A DNA stretch of 12,984 bases from CAYQTL01 sp964420405 (GCA_964420405.1 CAYQTL010000099.1:1-12984), one strand, 5' to 3'. Counted from the stretch's first letter, positions 5,703-12,966 are shown. Numbers and translations are program-made. Notes: generated from the letters alone by a model not told the origin.

Positions 5703-6512
5703 ATGGCCGAGCTTTTTTTCGGAGAGCACCGGTTCGACACCCGCGGCCTCCTGCTCGAGGGCCCCGCCGGTGCCGTCGAGGTCCGGCCCAAGACGCTCCA
5801 GCTGCTGACCTACCTGATCGAGCACCGCAACCGGTTCGTGTCCCACGACGAGCTGCTCGCCAGCCTGTGGCCTGACGTCACGGTGACCCGGGCATCCCTC
5901 ACCCAGGCGGTGTCCGAGCTGCGCCAGGCGCTCGGCGACGACCCCAGGGAGCCCCGGTTCATCGAGACGAGGATCAAGCTCGGCTACCGGTTCATCGCTC
6001 CGGTCTACCACCGGCCGACCGAGCAGCTCGAGCTGCTGCCCCCGCCGCCGGGAGTCGGATCGGGGATTCCGGCCGGGCGCAGGACGTGGCTCGCGCCGGC
6101 GCTCGCGGCGGCTGCGGTGCTGGCGCTCGTGGCCGCCGCCGTGCTGTGGCCCGGTGGAGGAGAAGGCCCCGTCGCGGTCGTGGTCCTGGTCGACGGTCCC
6201 GACGACGGCTCGCCCTCGGCCGCGGGTGCCCTGGAGGCGGTGTCCCTGGCGGTGCGGGAGGTTCTCGTGCAGCGCGGGATTCCGCTGGCGGACGACACCG
6301 ACGGCAGCCACACCCTGTCCCTGACGTGCCGCGAGCTGCCCGGGCTCACGCTGGAGCTCGAGATCCGGCTCGAGAACGCCCGCGACGGAACCCGCCTGTG
6401 GGGCTGGACCTGGCTGATGCCGACGACGGGCGATCCCCGCGAGCGGGCCCGCACGGCGGCCCCGCGGATCGCCGACTCGGTGACCGCGGCACTCGGGCTG
6501 CGGCGCGACTGA
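5703..6512 (+). CDS. Membrane-anchored OmpR-type winged-helix transcription factor (CadC/ToxR-like)
   Basis: A 269-residue protein in three parts. Residues 1-101 are an OmpR/PhoB-type C-terminal winged-helix domain (Trans_reg_C): KTLQLLTYLIEHRNRFVSHDELLASLWPD, the recognition-helix region SLTQAVSELRQALGDDP, and the wing IETRIKLGYRFIAPV. A Pro-rich linker leads to one membrane helix (about 129-149). The last 120 residues would lie outside the membrane; their pattern (LELEIRLENARDGTRLWGW, then AAPRIADSVTAALG) recalls the small TolB-N/FlgO-like domain often following such regulators in Acidobacteriota, which is an inference. There is no receiver domain, so it acts as a one-component membrane regulator. 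ATG 5703 gives the normal domain start. Direct repeats suited to this domain type lie 330 bp upstream. Its stop is 19 bp from that of the convergent kinase. Confidence 0.85.
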   Translation: MAELFFGEHRFDTRGLLLEGPAGAVEVRPKTLQLLTYLIEHRNRFVSHDELLASLWPDVTVTRASLTQAVSELRQALGDDPREPRFIETRIKLGYRFIAPVYHRPTEQLELLPPPPGVGSGIPAGRRTWLAPALAAAAVLALVAAAVLWPGGGEGPVAVVVLVDGPDDGSPSAAGALEAVSLAVREVLVQRGIPLADDTDGSHTLSLTCRELPGLTLELEIRLENARDGTRLWGWTWLMPTTGDPRERARTAAPRIADSVTAALGLRRD

Positions 6513-6531
6513 CGGCCCGGGCGCTCGGGTC

Positions 6532-9132
6532 CTACCTCGACCGGTCGAGCCACCGCGGCAGGTCGTCGAGGACGAGGAACCGGCTCGGCCGCCGGGAGAC
6601 GGCCAGCACCAGCCGCGAGTCGTCGACCCAGTCGAACCAGCCCAGCAGGCTGGCCGGGAACGGCAGCCGCGTCAGACGGTGCAGACCGGCCCCGCTGGCG
6701 GCCTCGACCGCCCAGACGTCCGCGCCGTACGGCTGCGACGGCTGGTCGAACGCGACCCATCGGCCGTCCGGCGAGAACCGCGGCTTGCCGCCGGCCCACT
6801 CGTTCATCTCGACCCGCCGCTGCCACAGCAGGGGCCCGAGGGAGATGTCCGCCTGGAGGGCATGGACGCGCAGGAAACCGTGTCCCTGCTCGGACGGCAC
6901 CACGAACGCCACCGAGCCTCCGTCCGGCGACACGGCGGGGTTGACGGCGCCACCCTGGTGGAGTCGCGCGACCTCGCCGCTCGCGACCTCGAGCCGGTAC
7001 AGGTCCTCCCGCCCGTCGCGGTCGGAGATGAACAGCAGGTGCCGGCTGTCCGGATGCCACTGGGGGTGGAAGTTGTTGGTGTCGGAGCGGGTCAACGGAC
7101 GGGGGTCGTCGCCGTCGGCGCCCGCCATCCACAGCCCGCTGTGCCCCTCCGCGAGGCACGAGTAGGCGACGAGGCGGCTGTCGGCGGACCATGCCGGGTT
7201 GAACGACGCGTCGCCGATCGTGACGAACGGGCCGGCGTTGCCCGAGGCGTGGTCGAGGATCCAGAGGTTGCCGCGGGCCGACTGGAACGCGAGCTTGGAG
7301 CCGTCGGGCCGGCTCCGCGGCTGGTTGGCATTGAGGCTGTGTGGCAGGACCCGGTACCCCGAGGCGGCCTCCCCGACGCCGGGCGCGACCGCCACCTCGA
7401 CCAGCTCCGAGGACCGGTCGGCGCTGAGGAGCAGGAGCCGGGCTCCGTCGGCGCTGACGGACGGGTCCGACGCCGCCGGCCCCGGGAGCAGGAGTCGGAA
7501 GCCGCCGGATCGCAGGCAGGACACTCCCGGCAGGGGCAGGCCGTCGGAGCTGCCTCGCAGGCACCACACCGCGACCTGGGCGGATGGCACGACGGCCACC
7601 CCGGGCACCGAGACACCGGCGACCTCCGCGATGCGCTCGGTCCGGCCGTCGGCGAGCCGCACCGCCTCCAGCGCAGACACGCGCAGGCCGTCGGTGAGCG
7701 CCACGAGCAGCCGGGAGTCGTCGAGGAACGTTCCGGACTGGGGCACCATCGAGCCTCGGAACGCGCGAACCACCCGGTGGCCGGTTCCGTCCCGGCGGCA
7801 GGCGACGAGGTCGGTGTGGGCCGGCGCCCTGCGAAGCAGAGACAGCACGGTCTCACCGTCCGGCGAGACGCAGATCGGCCTGCCGCGACCGATCTTCCGG
7901 GCCCGTCCGCCGGCTGCCGCGACCTCCCAGGTGGAGGCAGGCGGGTCCGACTCGACGCCGAACAGGATCGCCCGGCCATCCGGCGTCAGCGCGAGCGAAA
8001 GCACCGGTCCCGCGCCCTCCCACACCTTCTGGGGGACGCCCTGTCCGATCGGCAGCCGCCAGATCTCCCGCCGGTCGGGAGACACGTGCACGATCTCGGA
8101 CCCGTCGGGGCTGAGCCGGGGCATCTGTCCTTCGACGGGGATGAGGGCGAAGCCCCGATCCGGCGGCGGCCCCGTGGCGGTCCGCGCGACGAGCCAGCCG
8201 CCCGCCAGCCCGGCGGCCAGGCAGGCGAGGGCGCCGAGCGACGCCGCGAGCAGGGTCCGCCGCCGGCGTCCGGGTCGCGGCGAGCGGCCACTGCGGAGCT
8301 GGTCGAGCCCGGCGAGGAGATGTCGGGCATCGGGCGGGCGGTCCGCCGGCGCCGGCCGGAGACACGCCTCGGCGACCTCCAGCAGCGCCCGGGCCGGCCG
8401 TCCACGGACCCGGGGCCGTGGTGGCAGCTCGCATGCGGCGACGGCGTGGAGCGTCCCCACCACCGAGCTCCGCCTGAACGGCGAGTCGCCGGTGAGGGCC
8501 TCCCACAGCACCGAGCCGAACGAGAACACGTCCGACGCGAGACCGGCGGTCTCCCCGCGGGCCTGCTCCGGCGACAGATACTCCGGCGTCCCGACCACCG
8601 TGCCGTCCGAGGTCGCCCAGCTGCTGGTGAGCCCGCTCTCGCCCCGCACCGCCTTGGCGAGCCCGAAGTCGAGCAGCTTCACGCCGCCGTCGTCGCCGAG
8701 CATGACATTGGACGGCGACAGGTCCCGGTGGGCGATCCCCAGGGAGTGCACCGCGGCGAGGGCGTCGGCGACGCCGTGCATCACCCGGGCGACGTCGTCC
8801 GGCGGCAGGGGGCCGCTCAGCAGGCGCTCGGCGAGGGTCACGCCGTCGACCCACTCCACGACCAGGTACGGCCGGCCCTCGTGCTCCCCGATCTCCTCGA
8901 CCCGTGCGATCCGCGGATGCCGCAGCAGCCGGGACGCCCGCTCCTCGTCGAGGAACCGGCGCCACCGGTCGGAGCTCGGCGACGTCCCGGCCCGCATCAG
9001 CTTGACCGCCACCGGCCGGCCGTCGGCCGGGCTCCGCGCACGGTACACCTCGGCCGATCCTCCGACCGCCACCAGCGCCTCGACCACCCAGCGACCGACC
9101 GTGGTACCCGCCTCGAGGCCGTCCCTGCCCAC
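6532..9132 (-). CDS. Receptor-like Ser/Thr protein kinase with C-terminal TolB/PD40 beta-propeller
   Basis: An 866-residue protein. The kinase domain (about 8-280) has a Gly-rich loop VAVGGSAEVYRA, VAVK (Lys44), HRDLSPSN (Asp137, Asn142), DFG (155-157) and GTPEYLSPEQ (181-190), the Hanks-type PknB layout. Ser139 replaces the usual Lys of HRDLKxxN. A basic stretch (286-292) and one membrane helix (about 293-316) follow. Residues 325-866 hold many PD40/TolB-type blades (SPDGSEIVHVS, WSADSRLVAYS, HPDSRHLLFISDRDG, SPDGRWVAFD), predicted to fold as an external sensor or scaffold propeller. GTG 9132 is chosen because GGAGGGAGG abuts it. The gene converges on the membrane winged-helix regulator (19-bp gap). 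Kinase-TolB fusions are common in Acidobacteriota; substrates are unknown. Confidence 0.9.
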   Translation of the reverse strand: MGRDGLEAGTTVGRWVVEALVAVGGSAEVYRARSPADGRPVAVKLMRAGTSPSSDRWRRFLDEERASRLLRHPRIARVEEIGEHEGRPYLVVEWVDGVTLAERLLSGPLPPDDVARVMHGVADALAAVHSLGIAHRDLSPSNVMLGDDGGVKLLDFGLAKAVRGESGLTSSWATSDGTVVGTPEYLSPEQARGETAGLASDVFSFGSVLWEALTGDSPFRRSSVVGTLHAVAACELPPRPRVRGRPARALLEVAEACLRPAPADRPPDARHLLAGLDQLRSGRSPRPGRRRRTLLAASLGALACLAAGLAGGWLVARTATGPPPDRGFALIPVEGQMPRLSPDGSEIVHVSPDRREIWRLPIGQGVPQKVWEGAGPVLSLALTPDGRAILFGVESDPPASTWEVAAAGGRARKIGRGRPICVSPDGETVLSLLRRAPAHTDLVACRRDGTGHRVVRAFRGSMVPQSGTFLDDSRLLVALTDGLRVSALEAVRLADGRTERIAEVAGVSVPGVAVVPSAQVAVWCLRGSSDGLPLPGVSCLRSGGFRLLLPGPAASDPSVSADGARLLLLSADRSSELVEVAVAPGVGEAASGYRVLPHSLNANQPRSRPDGSKLAFQSARGNLWILDHASGNAGPFVTIGDASFNPAWSADSRLVAYSCLAEGHSGLWMAGADGDDPRPLTRSDTNNFHPQWHPDSRHLLFISDRDGREDLYRLEVASGEVARLHQGGAVNPAVSPDGGSVAFVVPSEQGHGFLRVHALQADISLGPLLWQRRVEMNEWAGGKPRFSPDGRWVAFDQPSQPYGADVWAVEAASGAGLHRLTRLPFPASLLGWFDWVDDSRLVLAVSRRPSRFLVLDDLPRWLDRSR

Positions 9133-9448
9133 CCTCCCTCCGATCGCAGCCAGTCTATCGTGGACCGGGAGGTCCTCTCAGCGGCGGGATCGATGACGGA
9201 ACCGGCGGCGCGGCCGCCGGCAGGATCGGCGTCGCGGCGCCTCGGGAGAGCGCACGGCGGGATGAGGGTCGTGGACCCGGCGCGACGTCGCAGGCGTGGC
9301 CGTGCCTTCACCGGGGCGCGCCGGTCGCGCCGGCCGACCCCGGCGCGACCTTCTCGGCTCCCTGTCGCCACACCCCCGCCCGTCGGTCGGGCGCCGGAGG
9401 GAGGGCGGCGGACGCAGCGACCTCCCGCACCGGGCGGGTTCGGGCGGC
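9133..9448. other. Intergenic region between LVIVD protein and kinase
   Basis: About 316 bp with no convincing gene: open frames here are Arg/Pro-rich and lack family resemblance. It holds a strong GC hairpin (9323-9350) and a small repeat GGACC/GGTCC (9162-9166, 9171-9175). A weak minus-strand -10 (TAGACT, 9158-9153) could serve the kinase, but no -35 is evident. Confidence 0.5.
9323..9350 (-). terminator. Candidate terminator hairpin after the LVIVD gene
   Basis: GGTCGCGCCGG (9323-9333) pairs perfectly over 11 bp with CCGGCGCGACC (9340-9350), loop CCGACC. It lies about 100 bp beyond the LVIVD stop. No U-run follows on the minus strand, so it would be a U-less terminator or a processing block separating this gene from the kinase. 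Confidence 0.45.
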
Positions 9449-10795
9449 TCAGCGCGCGGTACCGGACCACGCCGAGGTGTCGCCGGCCTCGAACCGGTCG
9501 GCGAAGATGGCGCGCTCGGCGTGCCAGCCCGACGGGTACTCGTCGAGCAGCTGGGTCGGTCCGCCGAGCAGCCCGCTCATCTCGGTGTCGGGCTCCGCAC
9601 CGGCGTAGACGAAGCCGTAGAAGTCCTGGTCGCCGGCGTCGTAGCCGAGGGGAGGGGTGTCGCGCCGGAAGGTGACGCGGTCGGTGGCCGGGTCGACGGT
9701 CCCCGTGAAGGTCGTGACGGGCTCGCCGCAGGTGCGGCACGTCAAGGTGCCGCCGATGGTGGTTCCGGTCTGCTGGAGGTCCATCTCGTAGATCAGACCG
9801 TCGGCGTTGAGCAGCCACGTGCCGTCGAGGTCGGCCGGCGGCCCCCCGCAGCCCGCCGCGTCGAACACCAGCAGCCCGCCCTCGCGGTCGGCGACGTAGG
9901 CGCCGGTGCCGTCGACGGCGACGCCGAGGGAGTAGTGGTCGGTGTCGTACGAGCCGATTTCGACGGGGTTCGCGGGGTCCGACACGTCGACCACCCGGAG
10001 GCCGTTTGCGTTGTCGGCGACGTAGGCGACCGGGCCGCTCACGGCCACGTCGCGGCTGATGTTGGCGCTGTCGAGGGAGCCGACCTCGGAGGGAGAGGAC
10101 GGCGTGGACACGTCGACCACCACGAGGCCGCCCTGGCCGGCGGCCACGAACGCCAGGCTGCCGCTGACGGCGACGCCGTAGGCGACGCCCGGCATCGCGA
10201 GGGATCCCACCTCGCTCGGGCTGGCCGGGTTCGACACGTCGATCACCCGCAGCCCGCCGGTGTCGTCGGCGACGAAGGCGTACCCTCCCGCGACCGCGAC
10301 GGCGCGGGCGAAGCCGCCTGTGTCGAGGGCGCCGGCGAGAGTCGGAGCCGCCGGGTTCGACACGTCCACCACCGTCAGGCCCTCGTCGTAGTCGGCGACG
10401 TAGGCGAAGCTGCCGGAGACCGCGACCGCCTCGGCGCTGCCGGCGGTGTCGTAGAAACCGACCTCCGTCGGGCTGCTCGGCGTGCTGACGTCGACGATCC
10501 TGAGCCCGAGGTAGGTGTTGGCGACGAACGCGTGTCCTCCGCGGAACGCAACGCCGTGCACGCGGCTGCCGGCGTCGTAGGAGCCCACCTCTGCCGGATG
10601 GGCGGGGTCCGAGACGTCGATCACGCGCATGCCGGCGGCCTCCGCGGCGACGTAGGCGTAGCTGCCGGCGGCCGCGACGCCGAAGGCGTTGTCGGGAGTC
10701 ACAGACGCGCCGAGATACTGTGGACACTGGGCCGCGGCGATGGAGCTTCCGAGGGTCCAGGCGGCCACGACGGTGGCGACGACGAGCTTCTGCAT
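9449..10795 (-). CDS. Secreted LVIVD-repeat beta-propeller protein
   Basis: A 448-residue protein with a Sec signal peptide (MQKLVVATVVAAWTLGSSIAAA, likely cut before Gln23). Residues 38-312 are six complete 42-residue LVIVD repeats plus a partial seventh, each reading roughly xxVAVxGxxAYVAD...GLRVVDVSxPxxPxEVGSxDT, suggesting a seven-bladed propeller. A separate C-terminal domain (about 320-430) contains a CRTCG Cys pair and may be a small beta-sandwich. The protein ends IFADRFEAGDTSAWSGTAR; FExGDTSxWS tails recur in exported proteins of Acidobacteriota (recollection) and could be a sorting or attachment signal. AAGGAGA precedes ATG 10795 at good spacing. LVIVD proteins are generally of unknown function, thought to be surface or adhesion related. 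It lies upstream of the kinase on the same strand but 316 bp away. Confidence 0.85.
   Translation of the reverse strand: MQKLVVATVVAAWTLGSSIAAAQCPQYLGASVTPDNAFGVAAAGSYAYVAAEAAGMRVIDVSDPAHPAEVGSYDAGSRVHGVAFRGGHAFVANTYLGLRIVDVSTPSSPTEVGFYDTAGSAEAVAVSGSFAYVADYDEGLTVVDVSNPAAPTLAGALDTGGFARAVAVAGGYAFVADDTGGLRVIDVSNPASPSEVGSLAMPGVAYGVAVSGSLAFVAAGQGGLVVVDVSTPSSPSEVGSLDSANISRDVAVSGPVAYVADNANGLRVVDVSDPANPVEIGSYDTDHYSLGVAVDGTGAYVADREGGLLVFDAAGCGGPPADLDGTWLLNADGLIYEMDLQQTGTTIGGTLTCRTCGEPVTTFTGTVDPATDRVTFRRDTPPLGYDAGDQDFYGFVYAGAEPDTEMSGLLGGPTQLLDEYPSGWHAERAIFADRFEAGDTSAWSGTAR
9860..10684 (-). repeat. Intragenic 126-bp tandem repeats encoding LVIVD blades
   Basis: Six full units, each exactly 42 codons with no insertions or deletions, begin at residues 38, 80, 122, 164, 206 and 248; a partial seventh begins at 290. 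The VVDVS(N/T/D)PxxP core is most conserved between units. Confidence 0.8.
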
Positions 10796-10890
10796 CGGGT
10801 CTCTCCTTCTCGAGGTGGTCTCGTTCCGCCCTTCGAGTGTCGTGTCCGCGTTCTCGGCCGTCCAGACATAAGTTGTTTGTTTTTACGGTA

Positions 10891-10934
10891 TTTGATGAGT
10901 CGTTGACGGAGACTTGAGGAGGCCGGGCTTGACT
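10891..10934 (+). promoter_or_regulatory. Phased direct repeats upstream of gntR, matching the icmF array
   Basis: Plus strand: TTTGATG (10891-10897), GTTGACG (10902-10908), CTTGAGG (10913-10919) at 11-bp pitch, then CTTGACT (10928-10934) after 8 bp rather than 4. The elements and their order match the array at 5374-5335; 24 of 28 element positions are identical. The last element contains the gntR -35, so a protein bound here would touch RNA polymerase at that promoter. Confidence 0.55.
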
Positions 10935-10963
10935 CGGTATACGAGTTGTATACAATCCTCGCG
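10929..10963 (+). promoter_or_regulatory. gntR promoter with two GTATAC operator palindromes
   Basis: -35 TTGACT (10929-10934), 16-bp spacer, -10 TACAAT (10951-10956), each a 5/6 match to sigma-70. TTGTATACAA (10946-10955) is a perfect 10-bp palindrome covering the -10; a second GTATAC (10937-10942) lies 11 bp upstream, one helical turn away. TTGTATACAA fits the TnGTnnnACnA-type sites known for FCD/VanR-subfamily GntR proteins, so autorepression is likely. Transcription would start near 10963, 2 nt before ATG 10965, giving a leaderless message. Confidence 0.7.
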
Positions 10964-10964
10964 G

Positions 10965-11651
10965 ATGGCGACGACGACTCCAGAAGGCGAGCGCAGAACG
11001 ATGGCGGAGGACGTCTACCGGCGGCTGCGGCGCGACCTGATCACGCTGCGGCACCGGCCGGGGTCGGCGCTGACCGAGCAGGAGCTGGCGGCCATGTACG
11101 GCTCGAGCCGGGTCCCGGTGCGCGAGGCGTGCCGCCGGATCCAGCAGGAGGGGCTGCTGACCGCTGTGCCGTACAAGGGGTACTTCGTCAACCAGATCTC
11201 GCTCAAGGAGATCCGCGACTGCTTCGACCTCCGGCTGGTGCTCGAGCAGCACGTCGTCGCGCGTGCCTGTGAGCGCGCCACCGGGGCCGAGCTCGACCGG
11301 CTCGAGCAGCTCGGGGCGACCGAGTACACCTTCGACGACTGGTCGTCCTACGTCGACTTCCTCGAGCGCAACCTCGACTTCCATATCCAGCTGGCGAGCG
11401 TCACCGGCAACGAGCGGCTGGTCGCCACGCTCCACGACCTGCTGTGGTCGATGCAGCGCTTCTTCTTCCTCGGCCTCGACCTCGGCGACTACGGCCCGGA
11501 GATGCGGGGTGAGCACGAGGAGCTCGTGGCGTGCCTCAGGCGGCGCGACGCCACCGGTGCGGCCGCCAGCGTTCGCGAGCAGATCACCCGGTCGCGCGAC
11601 CGCATCGTCCGCGCCCTCGTGGAGGGCCGGATCGACATCCCTCTCGAGTGA
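10965..11651 (+). CDS. GntR-family transcription regulator, FCD (FadR C-terminal) subfamily
   Basis: A 228-residue protein. Residues 14-77 are the GntR winged helix: MAEDVYRRLRRDLITLRHRPGSALTEQELAAMYGSSRVPVREACRRIQQEGLL is split here only by description, with wing PYKGYFV (69-75). Residues 80-215 are the helical FCD effector domain (FDLRLVLE, NLDFHIQLASVTGNERL, GEHEELVACLRRRD). FCD domains usually bind a metal through Asp-x3-His and two further His; here the aligned residues appear to be Asn136, His140, His184 and Gln206. These regulators sense small carboxylates or related metabolites. ATG 10965 is chosen because the promoter places the transcript start beside it; ATG 11001 is an alternative. 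It lies 8 bp before the desulfurase-like gene, so it probably controls that operon and itself. Confidence 0.9.
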   Translation: MATTTPEGERRTMAEDVYRRLRRDLITLRHRPGSALTEQELAAMYGSSRVPVREACRRIQQEGLLTAVPYKGYFVNQISLKEIRDCFDLRLVLEQHVVARACERATGAELDRLEQLGATEYTFDDWSSYVDFLERNLDFHIQLASVTGNERLVATLHDLLWSMQRFFFLGLDLGDYGPEMRGEHEELVACLRRRDATGAAASVREQITRSRDRIVRALVEGRIDIPLE

Positions 11652-11659
11652 GGTGCCCC

Positions 11660-12844
11660 ATGGCCGACAGCGTCTACCTCGACAACGCCGCCACCACGTT
11701 CCCCAAGCCGGAGGAGGTTCTCCGGTTCGCCTGCGACTTCTACGCCAACCGGGGCGTCAACCCGGGCCGGACCGGGTTCGACCTGGCGCTGGAGGCGGAG
11801 TCCATGGTGCTCGAGGCCCGGGCGTCGCTCGCGAGGTTCTTCGGCGGCACGCACCGGGACCGCCTGATCTTCTCGCTCAACGTCACCGACGCCCTCAACG
11901 TCGTGCTCAACAGCCTGCTCGGACCCGGCGACCACGCCGTCACCACGTGGCTCGAGCACAACTCGGTGCTGCGTCCGATGTTCCACCACCGGCGCCACGG
12001 CGTGGACGTCGACTTCGTCCGCTTCGACGGCGCCGGCTACGTCGACCCGGACGACATCGCGGCGGCGATCCGGCCGGACACCAGGCTGGTCGTCATGAAC
12101 CACGGCTCGAACGTCATCGGCACCGTCCAGGACGTCGCGGCGGTGGGGCGGATCTGCCGCGAGCGGGGGGTCCTGTTCGTGGTCGACGCCGCCCAGACCG
12201 CCGGGCTGGTGCCGATCGACGTCGAGGCGATGAGCATCGACGTGCTCTGCTTCACCGGCCACAAGTCGCTGATGGGCCCCCCGGGGACCGGCGGCTTCTA
12301 CCTCGCCGACGGCGTCGAGTTCGAGCCGTGCCGCTCCGGCGGGACCGGCGTCCAGAGCGCCCTCGACCGCCAGCCTGACGACCTGCCGTGGCGATACGAG
12401 TTCGGGACGCTCAACCTGCTGGGCATTGCCGGCCTGCTCGAGGCGCAGCGATGGATCGAGCGCCAGGGCGGCGTCGAGGCGATCTGCGAGCACGAGATGG
12501 TCCACGCGCGGCGTCTCGCCGACGCCATGGGGCAGATCGAGGGAGTGCGCCTCTACTGCGCGGACATGGATCGGCCGCACCTGCCGGTGCTCGCCTTCAA
12601 CATCGACGGGCTGCCGGCCGAGCAGGTCGGTACGATGCTCGACGTCGAGCACGACGTCATCACCCGGACGGGCCTGCACTGCGCGCCGAAGGTCCACGAG
12701 GGCATCGGCACCTTCGACGTCGACGGCAGCGTCCGGTTCGCGCCCGGCTACTACACCACCGACGAGGACGTCGACCGCGCCGTCGCCGCCGTCGCCGAGA
12801 TCGCCGTCTGGGCGCGGTCGCGCTCCGCCCAAGCCATGGCGTGA
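11660..12844 (+). CDS. PLP-dependent class V aminotransferase, cysteine desulfurase-like
   Basis: A 394-residue fold-type I PLP enzyme beginning VYLDNAATTFPKPEEV, the signature start of cysteine desulfurases. Visible residues: His100 (EHNSV, stacking on PLP), Asp176 and Gln179 (DAAQTAG), Lys202 (TGHKSLMGPPGTGG, Schiff base), Cys341 in RTGLHCAP (persulfide or perselenide carrier) and Arg359 near the C-terminus. Cysteine desulfurases release sulfur (or selenium) from cysteine onto this Cys. It most resembles the EF2568-type family (TIGR01977), known from orphan-SelD/selenium-dependent molybdenum hydroxylase clusters; this subfamily call is from memory. GAGG precedes ATG 11660, 8 bp after the gntR stop, so the two form an operon. 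No IscU, SufE or SelD gene is within view. Confidence 0.88.
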   Translation: MADSVYLDNAATTFPKPEEVLRFACDFYANRGVNPGRTGFDLALEAESMVLEARASLARFFGGTHRDRLIFSLNVTDALNVVLNSLLGPGDHAVTTWLEHNSVLRPMFHHRRHGVDVDFVRFDGAGYVDPDDIAAAIRPDTRLVVMNHGSNVIGTVQDVAAVGRICRERGVLFVVDAAQTAGLVPIDVEAMSIDVLCFTGHKSLMGPPGTGGFYLADGVEFEPCRSGGTGVQSALDRQPDDLPWRYEFGTLNLLGIAGLLEAQRWIERQGGVEAICEHEMVHARRLADAMGQIEGVRLYCADMDRPHLPVLAFNIDGLPAEQVGTMLDVEHDVITRTGLHCAPKVHEGIGTFDVDGSVRFAPGYYTTDEDVDRAVAAVAEIAVWARSRSAQAMA

Positions 12845-12894
12845 GGCCGTAGCCGCCGTCTCCCCGACGACCGGGCGACTCCCACGTCGGTTCC

Positions 12895-12966
12895 GATCCC
12901 GAACCCGATCCCGATCCCGATCCCGATCCCGACCCCGATCCCGATCCCGATCCCGATCCCGATCCC
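12895..12966. repeat. Hexanucleotide microsatellite (GATCCC)12
   Basis: Twelve consecutive 6-bp units; all are GATCCC except the second (GAACCC) and seventh (GACCCC). It starts 50 bp after the desulfurase-like gene. One frame would encode Asp-Pro repeats, but no start codon context is seen, and the window ends 18 bp later. Confidence 0.85.

Noticed and set aside
9181..9448. Arg/Pro-rich frame upstream of the kinase as a gene
   Set aside because: No domain resemblance or ribosome site, and it contains the terminator-like hairpin at 9323-9350.
6679..9675. Long plus-strand open frame over the kinase (998 codons)
   Set aside because: Antisense shadow of a clearly real kinase gene, with Arg/Gly/Pro-rich low-complexity translation.
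8997..11516. Long minus-strand open frame (839 codons)
   Set aside because: Overlaps the LVIVD gene out of frame and runs antisense through gntR; the real genes there have family motifs.
12895..12966. GATCCC array as a CRISPR or coding Asp-Pro region
   Set aside because: Units are contiguous 6-mers without spacers, so not CRISPR; no start codon or ribosome site supports coding within the window.
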